A stretch of DNA of 64,000 nucleotides from an uncultured Verrucomicrobiales bacterium (lineage in GTDB: Bacteria > Verrucomicrobiota > Verrucomicrobiia > Verrucomicrobiales > Akkermansiaceae): contig CAJQKQ010000027.1 of NCBI GenBank assembly GCA_905478925.1, positions 1 to 64,000 of the forward strand, read 5' to 3'. This document shows, piece by piece, positions 28,813 to 37,322 of the stretch (the stretch's first letter is position 1; each line of letters begins with the position of its first letter). Below the pieces are notes generated by a model, which saw only the letters and a list, made by a program, of their open reading frames with translations, made no database searches and was not told where the DNA came from. Made by a program: the position numbers and the translations under genes.

Positions 28813-29807
28813 GACAGATCCTTATCATCGGAATGCTCTTCTTTCTGGCCGGCTCCCAAGTGCGAGCCGATGAGATGCGGCCGGCCTATCTGGAAGTTCG
28901 CGAGACCGCGAAGGATACCTTTGAGGTGGTTCTCAAAGTCCCTGCCGCCGGACCGAACAAACGTCAGCCGCTCTATGCGCGATTTCCTGACGACTGCAAA
29001 ATCTTGACGCCGGCGAACGTGACCTACACAGGCACGGCCTTTGTAGAGCGCTCAACTATCACCCGCAAAGGGGGACTGGCGGGGACCGAAATATCCATTG
29101 AGGGGCTGACCAAAACTTCTACCGACGCCCTTGTCCGTGTTCAGAATCTGGCAGGTAACAGCCAGACCTACAGGCTTTCGCCATCCACTCCCTCCATGCT
29201 TGTCACGGCGGCTCCCAGCTCGACGCAGATCGCCAAGACCTACACAGTTTTGGGAATCCAGCACATCCTCGAGGGTTTCGATCACCTCCTTTTCGTGCTC
29301 TGCCTGATGCTGGTCGCGGGGATCAACCGCAAGCTCTTCATCACCATTACCGGATTCACCGTCGCGCACTCGATCACTCTCGCCTTGTCAACTTTGGGCC
29401 TGGTCACCATCCCGCTTCCTCCGGTCGAGGCAGTGATCGCCCTGAGTATCGTCTTCCTCGCGACCGAGATCCTCCGTGGCAACCGCACCGGCCTCACCTA
29501 TCGCTATCCGGTGGCCGTCTCCATGTCCTTCGGATTACTCCACGGCTTCGGATTCGCCGCAGTGCTCGGTGAAATCGGCCTGCCCGAAGAGGAAGTCGCC
29601 ACCTCCCTGCTGTTCTTCAACGTGGGGGTGGAGATCGGCCAGCTTCTGTTCATTGCCGTCCTGCTCGTCTTGGCAGGCATCGTCGGAGTGCTGTGGAAGA
29701 AAGTCGCTCGCCGCCCGTTGGCTCCAGCCCTCTGGCAACCAGCTACGGCGTATGCCGTCGGAATCATCGCGACCTACTGGACCATCGAGCGGATTGCCAG
29801 CTTCTAA
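28809..29807 (+). CDS. HupE/UreJ_2-family membrane protein
   Basis: A 332-residue protein: signal peptide (ILIIGMLFFLAGSQVRA), a periplasmic domain of about 120 residues, then six or seven membrane helices. The family phrases are HILEGFDHLLFVLCLMLVAG, FTVAHSITLALSTLG, SFGLLHGFGFA and FFNVGVEIGQL, which carry the conserved His and Asp that could bind nickel or another metal. HupE/UreJ proteins are thought to be nickel permeases or accessory proteins for metalloenzymes. The start at 28809 overlaps the ppiC stop. No hydrogenase or urease gene is in the window. A paralogue lies at 38565. Confidence 0.88.
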   Translation: MRQILIIGMLFFLAGSQVRADEMRPAYLEVRETAKDTFEVVLKVPAAGPNKRQPLYARFPDDCKILTPANVTYTGTAFVERSTITRKGGLAGTEISIEGLTKTSTDALVRVQNLAGNSQTYRLSPSTPSMLVTAAPSSTQIAKTYTVLGIQHILEGFDHLLFVLCLMLVAGINRKLFITITGFTVAHSITLALSTLGLVTIPLPPVEAVIALSIVFLATEILRGNRTGLTYRYPVAVSMSFGLLHGFGFAAVLGEIGLPEEEVATSLLFFNVGVEIGQLLFIAVLLVLAGIVGVLWKKVARRPLAPALWQPATAYAVGIIATYWTIERIASF

Positions 29808-30327
29808 ATCGTTTCTGTGACGGCCTCGTCGATGAATCCGATCGCCTGATCGGTGAAATCATCAGTCACGTAGAGGTCGTCCGGCGGCTCGATACGGTGG
29901 CGGTTCAGGTAAAAGCCACGGTCAGAAGGGTTCAGCCCCTGCCCTGCCCCGACGTGCCATTTCCCGGTCATTAGAGACGTGTAACCTGCGGGTCTGAGAA
30001 CTTCAGCAAGGTGGCGCAGTCCCGATTGAGCTTCCCCCGGTAGCCGGGCTTGCCCTCATCCTTCGTCATCGCCCCGACTCCTGCCTGGTGAGAATACAAG
30101 CCGGTGAGCAACGCTGCGCGCGTCGGACAGCAGCGGGAGGTATTGTAGAAATTCGTAAAACGCAGGCCGTTGACGGCGAGAGCATCGAGATTTGGAGTCT
30201 CGATCTCCGAGCCGTAGCATCCGAGATCAGAGTAGCCCATGTCGTCTGCGAGGATGACGATGATATTCGGCTTGTCCGCGGCAACGAGCGGAAGGGCGGC
30301 GAGGAGAAGGGAAAAGAATATTTCCAT
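29804..30327 (-). pseudogene. Arylsulfatase, frameshifted and 3'-truncated
   Basis: The first 105 or so codons are a good sulfatase N-terminus: signal peptide [37 protein letters not shown], and the FGly motif [12 protein letters not shown] (CxPxR intact). Near 29990 the frame is lost ([15 protein letters not shown], stop). Shifting the frame restores [17 protein letters not shown], then GLNPSDRGFY and DDLYVTDDFTDQAIGFIDEA, so about one base is missing. Homology then ends after about 180 residues (stop at 29804); family members have 450-550. It ends exactly where the HupE gene ends. Its start overlaps the preceding sulfatase stop, indicating a former operon. Confidence 0.85.
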
Positions 30328-30335
30328 ACCGAGTT

Positions 30336-31685
30336 TCACTTTGCCGACTTCTTCAGCTTGGCGAAACGGGTGCGCATTTCCGCAAGACGCTCGGCCTGTG
30401 CGGGATCCTTAACGAGATCGTTCTCCTCGCGGGGATCCTCGGTGATGTGGAAGAGCTGCTCAACATCGTGCTCCGGCCAGTAGAAATATTTCCAATCTTT
30501 CCTCACCAGCGCTTCCGAAGCGGGGATGAAGGTCTTGTCCCTCAGGGTGGCGTGCTCGTAGAAGAACTCTGTGCGCCATTCGGGCTTCTCAGTAGCAAGA
30601 TACAAAGGGGACATGTCACGACCCTGCATGCGCTTAGGCGCGGTGATGCCTACGGCGGCGAGGATTGTGGGGGCGAGATCCACGCTGAGTGTGAAATTTT
30701 CATCCGTCATACCACGGGATTTCTCAGGCATCCGAGGATCGTCGATGAGCAACGGTACCCGGATACTTTCCTGGTGCGGATACCATTTGTCGGCGAGGCC
30801 ATGCTCGGCGTGGTAGTAACCATTGTCGGTAGTGAAAATGACGAGCGTGTTGTCATAGACTCCCTGCTTCTTAAGCTCGGCGATAATCTTCCCACAGGTG
30901 GCATCCACCTCAGTGGCGAGGCGGTAGTAGTTCTTCATCATCTCCTGAAATTTCTCCGGCGTGTCGAAGCGCCAGTGCCAGCGATTGCGGCCTTCGTTTT
31001 TCTCATCAATAAAATCCGGAAGACGCTTCCATGATTCCTCGGTCGCGTTGGGCGGGACGGGAATCGGCTTGTCGTTGTAGAGCTTCATGCTCTGCGGTTG
31101 AGGGAGAAATTGTTTTGGGTTGGGATCCTCCGCATGGGTGGCGAAGAATGCGACCGTCAAGCAGAACGGTTTGTCCTTCGGGCGCTCGGCGAGGAAGTCG
31201 AGCGAATCGTTCTCATTCTTCTGGGTGACGTGGATCCTTTTACCGTCCTCGTCTTTGATCCAGTGCCGACCGTGATAGGAGCGGCCGAAGTCGAACTTCT
31301 CGGTGGGAAATTTTCCGTTATGCCATTTGCCAACGTGGCCGATCCAATACCCATTGTCGCGAAGGAGGCCGGGGAAGGTTTCTTCCCACGGAGTTTTGAA
31401 AGGCTTGAAGCCCTTGTTCCCATGGCGGGACATCCATTGACCGGTGAAAAGCGTCGCGCGGCTGACACCACAGATCGCGGTGGTTACGCAGTTTTGCGTG
31501 AAACGTACACCCTTCGAAGCAAGCGCATCGAGGTTGGGCGTTTTGACAATGGGGTTTCCGGCGCAGCTGAGCGTATCGAAACGCCAGTCATCCGCATAGA
31601 GAACCACGACATTTCGTTTTTCGGGAGCGGCGTGGAGACTTGTGGCGAGGGCAAAATACAGGAGGATTCTCATGGCTGAATTCAT
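30336..31685 (-). CDS. Secreted S1-family sulfatase
   Basis: A 449-residue exported sulfatase with signal peptide [15 protein letters not shown] (start 31685, or MRILL at 31673). Core motifs: [37 protein letters not shown], FGly site [15 protein letters not shown] (C-x-V-x-R, arginine present), [45 protein letters not shown] and [14 protein letters not shown] [13 protein letters not shown]. The CGVSR form occurs in many PVC sulfatases. Substrates are probably sulfated glycans. Downstream is the broken sulfatase; upstream lies the PhoD-like gene. Presumably activated by a formylglycine-generating or anSME enzyme not in this window. Confidence 0.93.
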   Translation of the reverse strand: MNSAMRILLYFALATSLHAAPEKRNVVVLYADDWRFDTLSCAGNPIVKTPNLDALASKGVRFTQNCVTTAICGVSRATLFTGQWMSRHGNKGFKPFKTPWEETFPGLLRDNGYWIGHVGKWHNGKFPTEKFDFGRSYHGRHWIKDEDGKRIHVTQKNENDSLDFLAERPKDKPFCLTVAFFATHAEDPNPKQFLPQPQSMKLYNDKPIPVPPNATEESWKRLPDFIDEKNEGRNRWHWRFDTPEKFQEMMKNYYRLATEVDATCGKIIAELKKQGVYDNTLVIFTTDNGYYHAEHGLADKWYPHQESIRVPLLIDDPRMPEKSRGMTDENFTLSVDLAPTILAAVGITAPKRMQGRDMSPLYLATEKPEWRTEFFYEHATLRDKTFIPASEALVRKDWKYFYWPEHDVEQLFHITEDPREENDLVKDPAQAERLAEMRTRFAKLKKSAK

Positions 31686-31750
31686 ACGGTGGATTTTTCT
31701 ATCACGGAGTTATGGGGAAATGAAGGGGTTTGCAGGAAGCGAAAAAAACA

Positions 31751-33688
31751 TCACGGTGAAAGTGCGATTTTTCTTTCGCCCGCCTTGCCCGTTTCCAAAG
31801 GAACGAGACCTGTGAGCGTTTTTCCGCCTAGCTTGTCGATGCCACATTTCACGGTGTACTTGCCATCCGAATACACCCTCGGATGGAAACGGTTCCCTTG
31901 GATGCGAACCGTGTAGAGTATCTCATCCGTGTCTTCCGAAACGACCTGGACGACGGGATTCTCGGCGCCTTCGAAAACGAGTTCGGGCAAGAAACCCGCG
32001 ACCTTGCGACCGTCGTTGCTCTCCATGGGAACCGTGATCGGCCAACCGGGGAACTGCCCCTTCTCGCCGTCTTTCGCATCCGAAAAACGCGGCCAGCACT
32101 CGAACCTAATCGTGCGCGCCTTCTTGTTAAAACGCACCACCCCGTAGCCGTCGGCACGCTCCTTCTCGTTCTTCACATTCGGAGGGTTCGCGTAGGCCAT
32201 CATGGAAATCTTGTTGCCGAGGCCGTCCTTGAAATCCCCGGTCCACGGGAGCGGGCTGCTTTCGACTGGATTCGGTCCGGCTTTTTCGTCAAGCGGATGC
32301 CACCAGCGGCCGTAGGTCGTATTCACGAGGGCGGGGCTGGTGAACTCGAAAGGCCCGTCACCGTATTCATCAATCCCCTGTTTCGTGACCACGGCGAGAT
32401 GCTGATCCCCACAGAGATGCACGGCCCAGCAGCGGCGGATTTCGGAAAGCGCACGTTTCCTGGGCGTCTGCGGCCAGCCGTTGCAATCGAGATCCGCAAG
32501 CAAGCGCCCCTTTCTTGAGCCGTGCATGTGCACCGCACCGCAGAATGCCGTCTGAGAGAGCACCGCCTTCATCTCGGCTCCCACCCAATTCTGCCCCCAC
32601 CCGTGGAGAAATTTTTCTTGCCGCTCTCCGAGAAGTTCCAGCCCCGGGAGATCGATCGATTTTGGGTCGTAGGAAGGATCGACGATGTGATCCGGGCGCG
32701 GCCCCATCTCGGGAATATTGCCGAAGGGACCGGTCTTGAATTTACGATCTTCGAGGATAGCGAAATCGATTCCGCCGACTTTAAGGTTCGTGAAATAGAC
32801 GGTGATCCCACGATCCACAGGATCGGGATCGACAGGATCGGGAAGGCTCCAGGATTGCTGGCGCTGAACCATGTTCACGTAATTCACAGGGTAGAAATAA
32901 CCGCCGTCAGCCCCATCCCCGCGTTCCGATTTCCTACCACCCGCTCCCCAGAGATTCGGGTGACCGACATCGTGATCATCAGGGATGCAAATGGTCGGAC
33001 GATCGCGGATGACATCCCGGAACTGCAGGCCGAACTCGATCCAGCCGGCGGTGTGCTCGGTGTGGCGGTAGGTCTGGTCACCGGCAAAATAAAGCAGGTC
33101 GGGATGATGCAAAAGCAGATGTTCGACGATCTCCGGGCGCAGTCCCGTGGTGCGACTGGAGTTGCACGACATGTTCGCAATGACGATCTCCTCCTTGTCC
33201 TTCGGATCCTTCCGCACGGTGCCTTCGAACATCGCTTCCTTGCCATGCCGGACACGGTATTTCACGTCCTTGGTATCATCCCAGTTTTCGATACGGAAAT
33301 GCGCACTCCAACCAGGCAGAACGATCTCGGCTTTCGCCTCCTCCTGCCATTTTCCGTCACGTTCGAACTCAAGCCTCGCCTCACGCGCCTCGTCGGGCAT
33401 CAGCGGGAAAAGCTGGGCGGTCATCTTCAGCACACCGCGATCCGCCGTATATAGTGCGAATGCAACAACCTCGTGGCGGGGCACTTTCATCGGCGGTGGT
33501 GCCGACTTTTTCCCTTTCCCTCCCGCGCTCTTCTTCCACCACTCACCCGTCGCCAACGAGTCGAGTTTCGGATAATCCTTGCCGAATGGCACCGGTGATT
33601 CGCCGTTGGCGGCGAGAAGGCGAGTCGCCGAACCCTGCCAGAACAGCAACGGAGAGAGTTTGAGGAGAAGTCTTCTGCTGATTTTCAT
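31751..33688 (-). CDS. PhoD-like alkaline phosphatase, Tat exported
   Basis: A 645-residue metallophosphatase-fold protein. The N-terminus KISRRLLLKLSPLLFWQGSA carries a twin-arginine motif (SRRLLLK), so it is exported folded. An N-terminal beta domain precedes the catalytic part, which has YFAGDQTYRHTEHTAGWIE, ICIPDDHDVGHPNLWGAGG, VLSQTAFCGAVHMHGS and AVHLCGDQHLAVV: metal ligands in the PhoD order. A small repeat PDPVDPDPVDR is at about 285. It would release phosphate from phosphodiesters or monoesters in the periplasm. It lies 65 bp upstream of the sulfatase on the same strand, so the two may form a unit. Confidence 0.88.
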   Translation of the reverse strand: MKISRRLLLKLSPLLFWQGSATRLLAANGESPVPFGKDYPKLDSLATGEWWKKSAGGKGKKSAPPPMKVPRHEVVAFALYTADRGVLKMTAQLFPLMPDEAREARLEFERDGKWQEEAKAEIVLPGWSAHFRIENWDDTKDVKYRVRHGKEAMFEGTVRKDPKDKEEIVIANMSCNSSRTTGLRPEIVEHLLLHHPDLLYFAGDQTYRHTEHTAGWIEFGLQFRDVIRDRPTICIPDDHDVGHPNLWGAGGRKSERGDGADGGYFYPVNYVNMVQRQQSWSLPDPVDPDPVDRGITVYFTNLKVGGIDFAILEDRKFKTGPFGNIPEMGPRPDHIVDPSYDPKSIDLPGLELLGERQEKFLHGWGQNWVGAEMKAVLSQTAFCGAVHMHGSRKGRLLADLDCNGWPQTPRKRALSEIRRCWAVHLCGDQHLAVVTKQGIDEYGDGPFEFTSPALVNTTYGRWWHPLDEKAGPNPVESSPLPWTGDFKDGLGNKISMMAYANPPNVKNEKERADGYGVVRFNKKARTIRFECWPRFSDAKDGEKGQFPGWPITVPMESNDGRKVAGFLPELVFEGAENPVVQVVSEDTDEILYTVRIQGNRFHPRVYSDGKYTVKCGIDKLGGKTLTGLVPLETGKAGERKIALSP

Positions 33689-33835
33689 GGTGGGATTCAG
33701 GGAACGGATCCGTTGCAGAACGTGACGTTCTCTCCGGATATCGCAACCATTCGTTAAGCTTCATCCACTGCTTTTTACTTGCTCCTAGTAAGTGCCATCG
33801 GCATGACGTAGGCTTCGCAGAAGCATTCCCTCCAA

Positions 33836-34135
33836 ATGGAAACCCTCCTCAAACTCTCAGACACCTCCGCACCCAGTAATCTCACAGAAGTTCTGGCTTC
33901 CCTCAAAAAAGAACACCTTGATCCCCGGCTCGAATCCAAGGCCTGGGGCGACTGGATCTACCTCGACGGCTACCGCACGGTGATCAGCATCGAGTCGAAC
34001 AGAGGGCTGAGCTCATCCGCAACGATCGAATACGCGGAGGATGAGGAGGGCGGCGAGTTCGTCCTATGCATACACCGCGCCTTCGCCCGCCTCGGCTGGC
34101 ACGGAGTGGATGATGATGGCGAATTCCCACTTTAG
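33836..34135 (+). CDS. Small acidic protein of unknown function
   Basis: A 99-residue soluble, acidic protein. It contains EVLASLKKEHLDPRLESKAW, GDWIYLDGYRTVISIESNRG, ATIEYAEDEEGGEFVLCIHR and GWHGVDDDGEFPL. The mix of strands and the good coding bias support a real gene. I do not know its family. ATG 33836 is the only start that gives the full ordered protein. It is transcribed away from the PhoD gene. Confidence 0.7.
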   Translation: METLLKLSDTSAPSNLTEVLASLKKEHLDPRLESKAWGDWIYLDGYRTVISIESNRGLSSSATIEYAEDEEGGEFVLCIHRAFARLGWHGVDDDGEFPL

Positions 34136-34305
34136 GAGCCCCTCAGAAATGACCATGCCATTTCCACTTGCTCTCAACTCCGTCATCTGCGTTCAAATTT
34201 CCTTCGAGTAGCCCACTATCCGGCATCTTTACGTGCTGGATACCGAAAGAATGTGGCACGTTGAACTTCCACGTGTGGTGCGAGTTCAATTCCATCGTCC
34301 TTGCG

Positions 34306-34413
34306 CTACCGCCATGATAGAGCAGCCACCCCGCGAAGGAGCGCGGCGCTGTCCGGAACCGGGGCGAGATCCTCGTTGATCAGCGAATCATCCCCTGCCC
34401 ACCGCTTGCTCAT
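34306..34413 (-). pseudogene. NCS1-type nucleobase permease, N-terminal stub
   Basis: The minus strand ATG at 34411-34413 overlaps the dihydropyrimidinase stop (ATGA). It opens MSKRWAGDDSLINEDLAPVP and then runs into unrelated residues, ending at TAG (34306-34308) after 35 codons. SLINEDLAPVP is the signature opening of NCS1 uracil/allantoin/hydantoin permeases (normally about 450-500 residues). The rest of the 34136-34409 gap holds no gene I can identify. The coupling and the motif indicate that a permease once followed the enzyme gene and has been deleted. Confidence 0.6.
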
Positions 34414-35828
34414 GGCACCCTGACTAGGAATTCGCCCTCACCGCCGCTGCCAGCCCATTCACCGCTCCGCACCAGAACCTGCCCTCGGACAGTCACAAAA
34501 TCGGCGCGACCCTTGATCGCTTTCCCTTCGAAAGCGGAGTAGTCGGTCGCCATCGAATGGGTCGTTACGGAAATTTCACCCCTGAATTCTGGATCCCAGA
34601 TCACCAGATCCGCATCACTCCCAACTTCGAGCGCACCCTTGCGCGGATACAGTCCGAAGATCTTCGCGGGATTGGTGCTGGCCGTGCGGACGAGCGTCTG
34701 AAGATCAATCTTCCCTTCGCAAACACCATCCGTATAGAGAAGCTTCACGCGCTCCTCAACGCTGGGGATGCCGTTCGGGATGAGAGTGAAATCACCGGGC
34801 TTACCGGTGGCATTCATACTCGCATCTAGCGCGTTCTCCGGATGCCCCATGCGCTTCTGGGTCTTAAAATCGAATGGCGCATGGTCGGTTCCTACCGTGT
34901 CTATCGTACCATCTGCCAGTTTCTCCCACAGGAAATCGCCGTGCTCCTTCGAGCGGATCGGCGGGGACATGACATATTTCGCGCCCTCGAAATTCGGGAG
35001 CTCGGCGTAAGAGCTGTCGAGCGTGAGGTAAGAGGCAACGGTCTCGATATGAGCCTTCACACCGCGTGCACGGGCCGCGGTGATCGCCTCCACAGCCGGT
35101 ATGCAACTGGTGTGAACCACATACACTTCCGCACCCGTCATTTCCGCAAAAGTCATCAGGTGATGGCAGCCCTCGGCCTCGACGGTGACAGGACGGGATG
35201 GCTCGTGCCATTCCGGGCCGGTCTTGCCTTCGGAAACGAGTTTCTTCTGCATCTCGGCCACCAGCTCCGCATTTTCGCAATGAGCCGTAACTATAAGGCC
35301 ACGCTCGGCGGCGAAGGAGAGGGTTTCATACAGCTCGCGGTCATCAATCCCCAGCGCACCTTTGTAGGCGAGAAACACCTTGAGCGATGTGATTCCCTCG
35401 TCACGGACGATCGCATCCAGCGATTCCGCTGTCGTTTCGTCGAAACGCGTCACGCCCATGTGAAAGGTGTAGTCGCACGACGAGATCCCGGTGGCGTTAC
35501 CTTTCCATAGACGGATGGCTTCGACGGGGTCCGCGTTGCGGGCGGGGCAGCACATCTCGATGAGCGTGGTGGTTCCGCCCATCAGCGCGGCCTTGCTCCC
35601 GGAGGCGTAATCGTCTTTCGAGACAGTCCCCATGAAAGGCAGGTAAATATGGACATGCGGATCGATGAATCCTGGAAAAAGGTATTTTCCCGTCGCATCG
35701 ATCACCTCCGCATCCGGAGATGAAAGTCCGGCTCCGATTTCTTTTATTACACCGGCGACGGCAAGAAGATCTCCGATAAAAATCTCATCGGCGGTTACTA
35801 TCGTGGCGTTTTTTATCAGCAGGGACAT
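34410..35828 (-). CDS. hydA: Dihydropyrimidinase
   Basis: A 472-residue binuclear zinc amidohydrolase that opens dihydrouracil and dihydrothymine rings, the second step of reductive pyrimidine degradation. The metal set is complete: His58 and His60 in DPHVHIYLP, the carbamylated Lys150 in SLKVFLAYKG, His183 in TAHCEN, His239 in VVHTS and Asp315 in GTDHAPF. These even match canonical numbering. Start at 35826-35828, where homology begins; upstream frame has none. With the hydrolase at 36069 and PreA at 37311 it makes up the pathway. Hydantoinase or allantoinase is less likely given the neighbours. Confidence 0.93.
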   Translation of the reverse strand: MSLLIKNATIVTADEIFIGDLLAVAGVIKEIGAGLSSPDAEVIDATGKYLFPGFIDPHVHIYLPFMGTVSKDDYASGSKAALMGGTTTLIEMCCPARNADPVEAIRLWKGNATGISSCDYTFHMGVTRFDETTAESLDAIVRDEGITSLKVFLAYKGALGIDDRELYETLSFAAERGLIVTAHCENAELVAEMQKKLVSEGKTGPEWHEPSRPVTVEAEGCHHLMTFAEMTGAEVYVVHTSCIPAVEAITAARARGVKAHIETVASYLTLDSSYAELPNFEGAKYVMSPPIRSKEHGDFLWEKLADGTIDTVGTDHAPFDFKTQKRMGHPENALDASMNATGKPGDFTLIPNGIPSVEERVKLLYTDGVCEGKIDLQTLVRTASTNPAKIFGLYPRKGALEVGSDADLVIWDPEFRGEISVTTHSMATDYSAFEGKAIKGRADFVTVRGQVLVRSGEWAGSGGEGEFLVRVP

Positions 35829-35886
35829 GAGTGATTTTAAAGGATGGTATTGGCGGCCATTCGTATTCATTGGCGGTTGGGAAATC

Positions 35887-35970
35887 TCACTTTGCCCAGA
35901 TCTCACCATCGCCGAAGCCGAACCAGCGGGTCGTGGTCGTCTTGCGTTGAGTGTAGAATTCCGCGCGAGG
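35887..35970 (-). pseudogene. Methylmalonate-semialdehyde dehydrogenase-like C-terminal stub
   Basis: The minus strand reads PRAEFYTQRKTTTTRWFGFG, then DGEIWAK and TGA (35887-35889). FYTQRKTTTTRWF matches the last residues of CoA-acylating methylmalonate/malonate-semialdehyde dehydrogenase (MmsA), which usually end in FYTxxKTVTxRWF. Nothing upstream of it belongs to that family. It lies between the dihydropyrimidinase gene and the hydrolase gene, where MmsA would complete beta-alanine or beta-aminoisobutyrate use. The match is short, so the call is tentative. Confidence 0.5.
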
Positions 35971-36068
35971 GATTGATGCGAAGCGGATTTTGGCACATAA
36001 GGAGCTTTGAAGAGCGTTTTACTTACCACTTCATCCGCTCCCAACCCATACAGACTAAGACCCCGACG

Positions 36069-37322
36069 ATGACCGATCCAGCCGAATCTTTGAATCCCCG
36101 CAGAGCAATCGAGGAATTGAAGAAACTCCGTGAACTGACCGGTGATGACGACGGCGCCCAGCGTGTCGCATTCACGGAAACATGGGCGAAGGCAAGGAAA
36201 TGGCTCAGCGAGAAAATGACGGAACTGCCGGTGACGGAAACCACGGACGCTGCGGGAAACACTTGGTTCACCCTACCCGGGGAGTCGGCGAAATCCCTAC
36301 TCATCGGCGGGCACATCGATTCCGTGCCAAACGGCGGATGGCTCGACGGGTGCCTGAACATCATGGCAGGGGTCGAGATCATGCGCCGCATATGCGCTCA
36401 ATACAACGGCAGGCCACCGGTGACGATACGGGTGGTCGATTGGGCGGACGAGGAAGGAGCCCGATTTGGGAAAAGCCTCTTCGGCTCCGCCGCCTTTTCA
36501 GGAAACATCGATCTCGACGAGGCGCGCGTGCTGAAAGACCGGGACGGAATATCACTGCCCGACGCCGTGGGAAAATTCGGAATTGAATTCGAGAACGTGA
36601 AACAGGCGGGAGCCGAACAGGAGAATGCGGCCGCCTACCTTGAGCTTCACATCGAGCAGGGTCCGGTTCTCCTCGATATGGATCTTCCGCTGGCGGTTGT
36701 GCAGGGCACGTGTGGAGTCGAGCGCCACGCGATCACTTTCCACGGCCAAGCCGCGCATTCGGGCAGCGCACCGATGGCCCGAAGGAAGGACGCCTTCCTC
36801 GCCGCAGCAAGAATGGCACCCGAAATTTACGAAATCACCAATCGCCATGGCGGGGTCTGCACAATCGGCTCATGCAAGACAGAACCTGGCATCGTAACTA
36901 GTGTGGTAAAGGAATGCACCATCACCCTCGACCAACGACATCTCGACGCCGGCTCCCTCGCCAGCATGTTGGCTGAGGCGAAATCCGCCAGCGAACGCTA
37001 CGCGGCGGAGGGAAATGTAACGGTCTCATGGGAACGTCTGTGGCAGATCGAGCCGGTTCCATTCGACGACGAACTCATCGCCTTCTGCGACGAGGCCATT
37101 GTGGAAACTTGTGGAACCTCACACCAGATGCCCTCCGGACCGCTCCACGATGCGGCGGAGGTTTCACGCGCGGGCATCCCGACTGTGATGATGTTCGTAC
37201 AAAGCCTGCACGGCATCAGCCACAACAAAATCGAAGACACCCGCGAGAAGCACCTGGAGTTGTGCATCGAGGCGATGGATCGCCTCGCTAGCAAGACGAT
37301 GGATTGGATCCTATCTCGATAG
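36069..37322 (+). CDS. N-carbamoyl-amino-acid hydrolase / beta-ureidopropionase (M20 family)
   Basis: A 417-residue zinc-dependent hydrolase, likely removing the carbamoyl group from N-carbamoyl-beta-alanine, third step of the pyrimidine pathway. M20 motifs are LIGGHIDSVPNGGWLDG (metal His/Asp), VDWADEEGARFGKSLFGS (Glu pair), ELHIEQGPVLLD, GQAAHSGSAPMARRKD and SLHGISHNKIEDT (final His). This is the usual form of AmaB/HyuC-type enzymes. Start ATG 36069; the longer frame to 35844 runs over the MmsA stub and has no family match. It is transcribed opposite to its partner genes, and its 3' end overlaps preA by 12 bp tail to tail. Confidence 0.92.
   Translation: MTDPAESLNPRRAIEELKKLRELTGDDDGAQRVAFTETWAKARKWLSEKMTELPVTETTDAAGNTWFTLPGESAKSLLIGGHIDSVPNGGWLDGCLNIMAGVEIMRRICAQYNGRPPVTIRVVDWADEEGARFGKSLFGSAAFSGNIDLDEARVLKDRDGISLPDAVGKFGIEFENVKQAGAEQENAAAYLELHIEQGPVLLDMDLPLAVVQGTCGVERHAITFHGQAAHSGSAPMARRKDAFLAAARMAPEIYEITNRHGGVCTIGSCKTEPGIVTSVVKECTITLDQRHLDAGSLASMLAEAKSASERYAAEGNVTVSWERLWQIEPVPFDDELIAFCDEAIVETCGTSHQMPSGPLHDAAEVSRAGIPTVMMFVQSLHGISHNKIEDTREKHLELCIEAMDRLASKTMDWILSR

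Noticed and set aside
34143..34341. Minus-strand frame with FAGWLLYHGG ... KWKWHGHF as a gene
   Set aside because: No start codon and no family recognised. It may be debris after the NCS1 stub.
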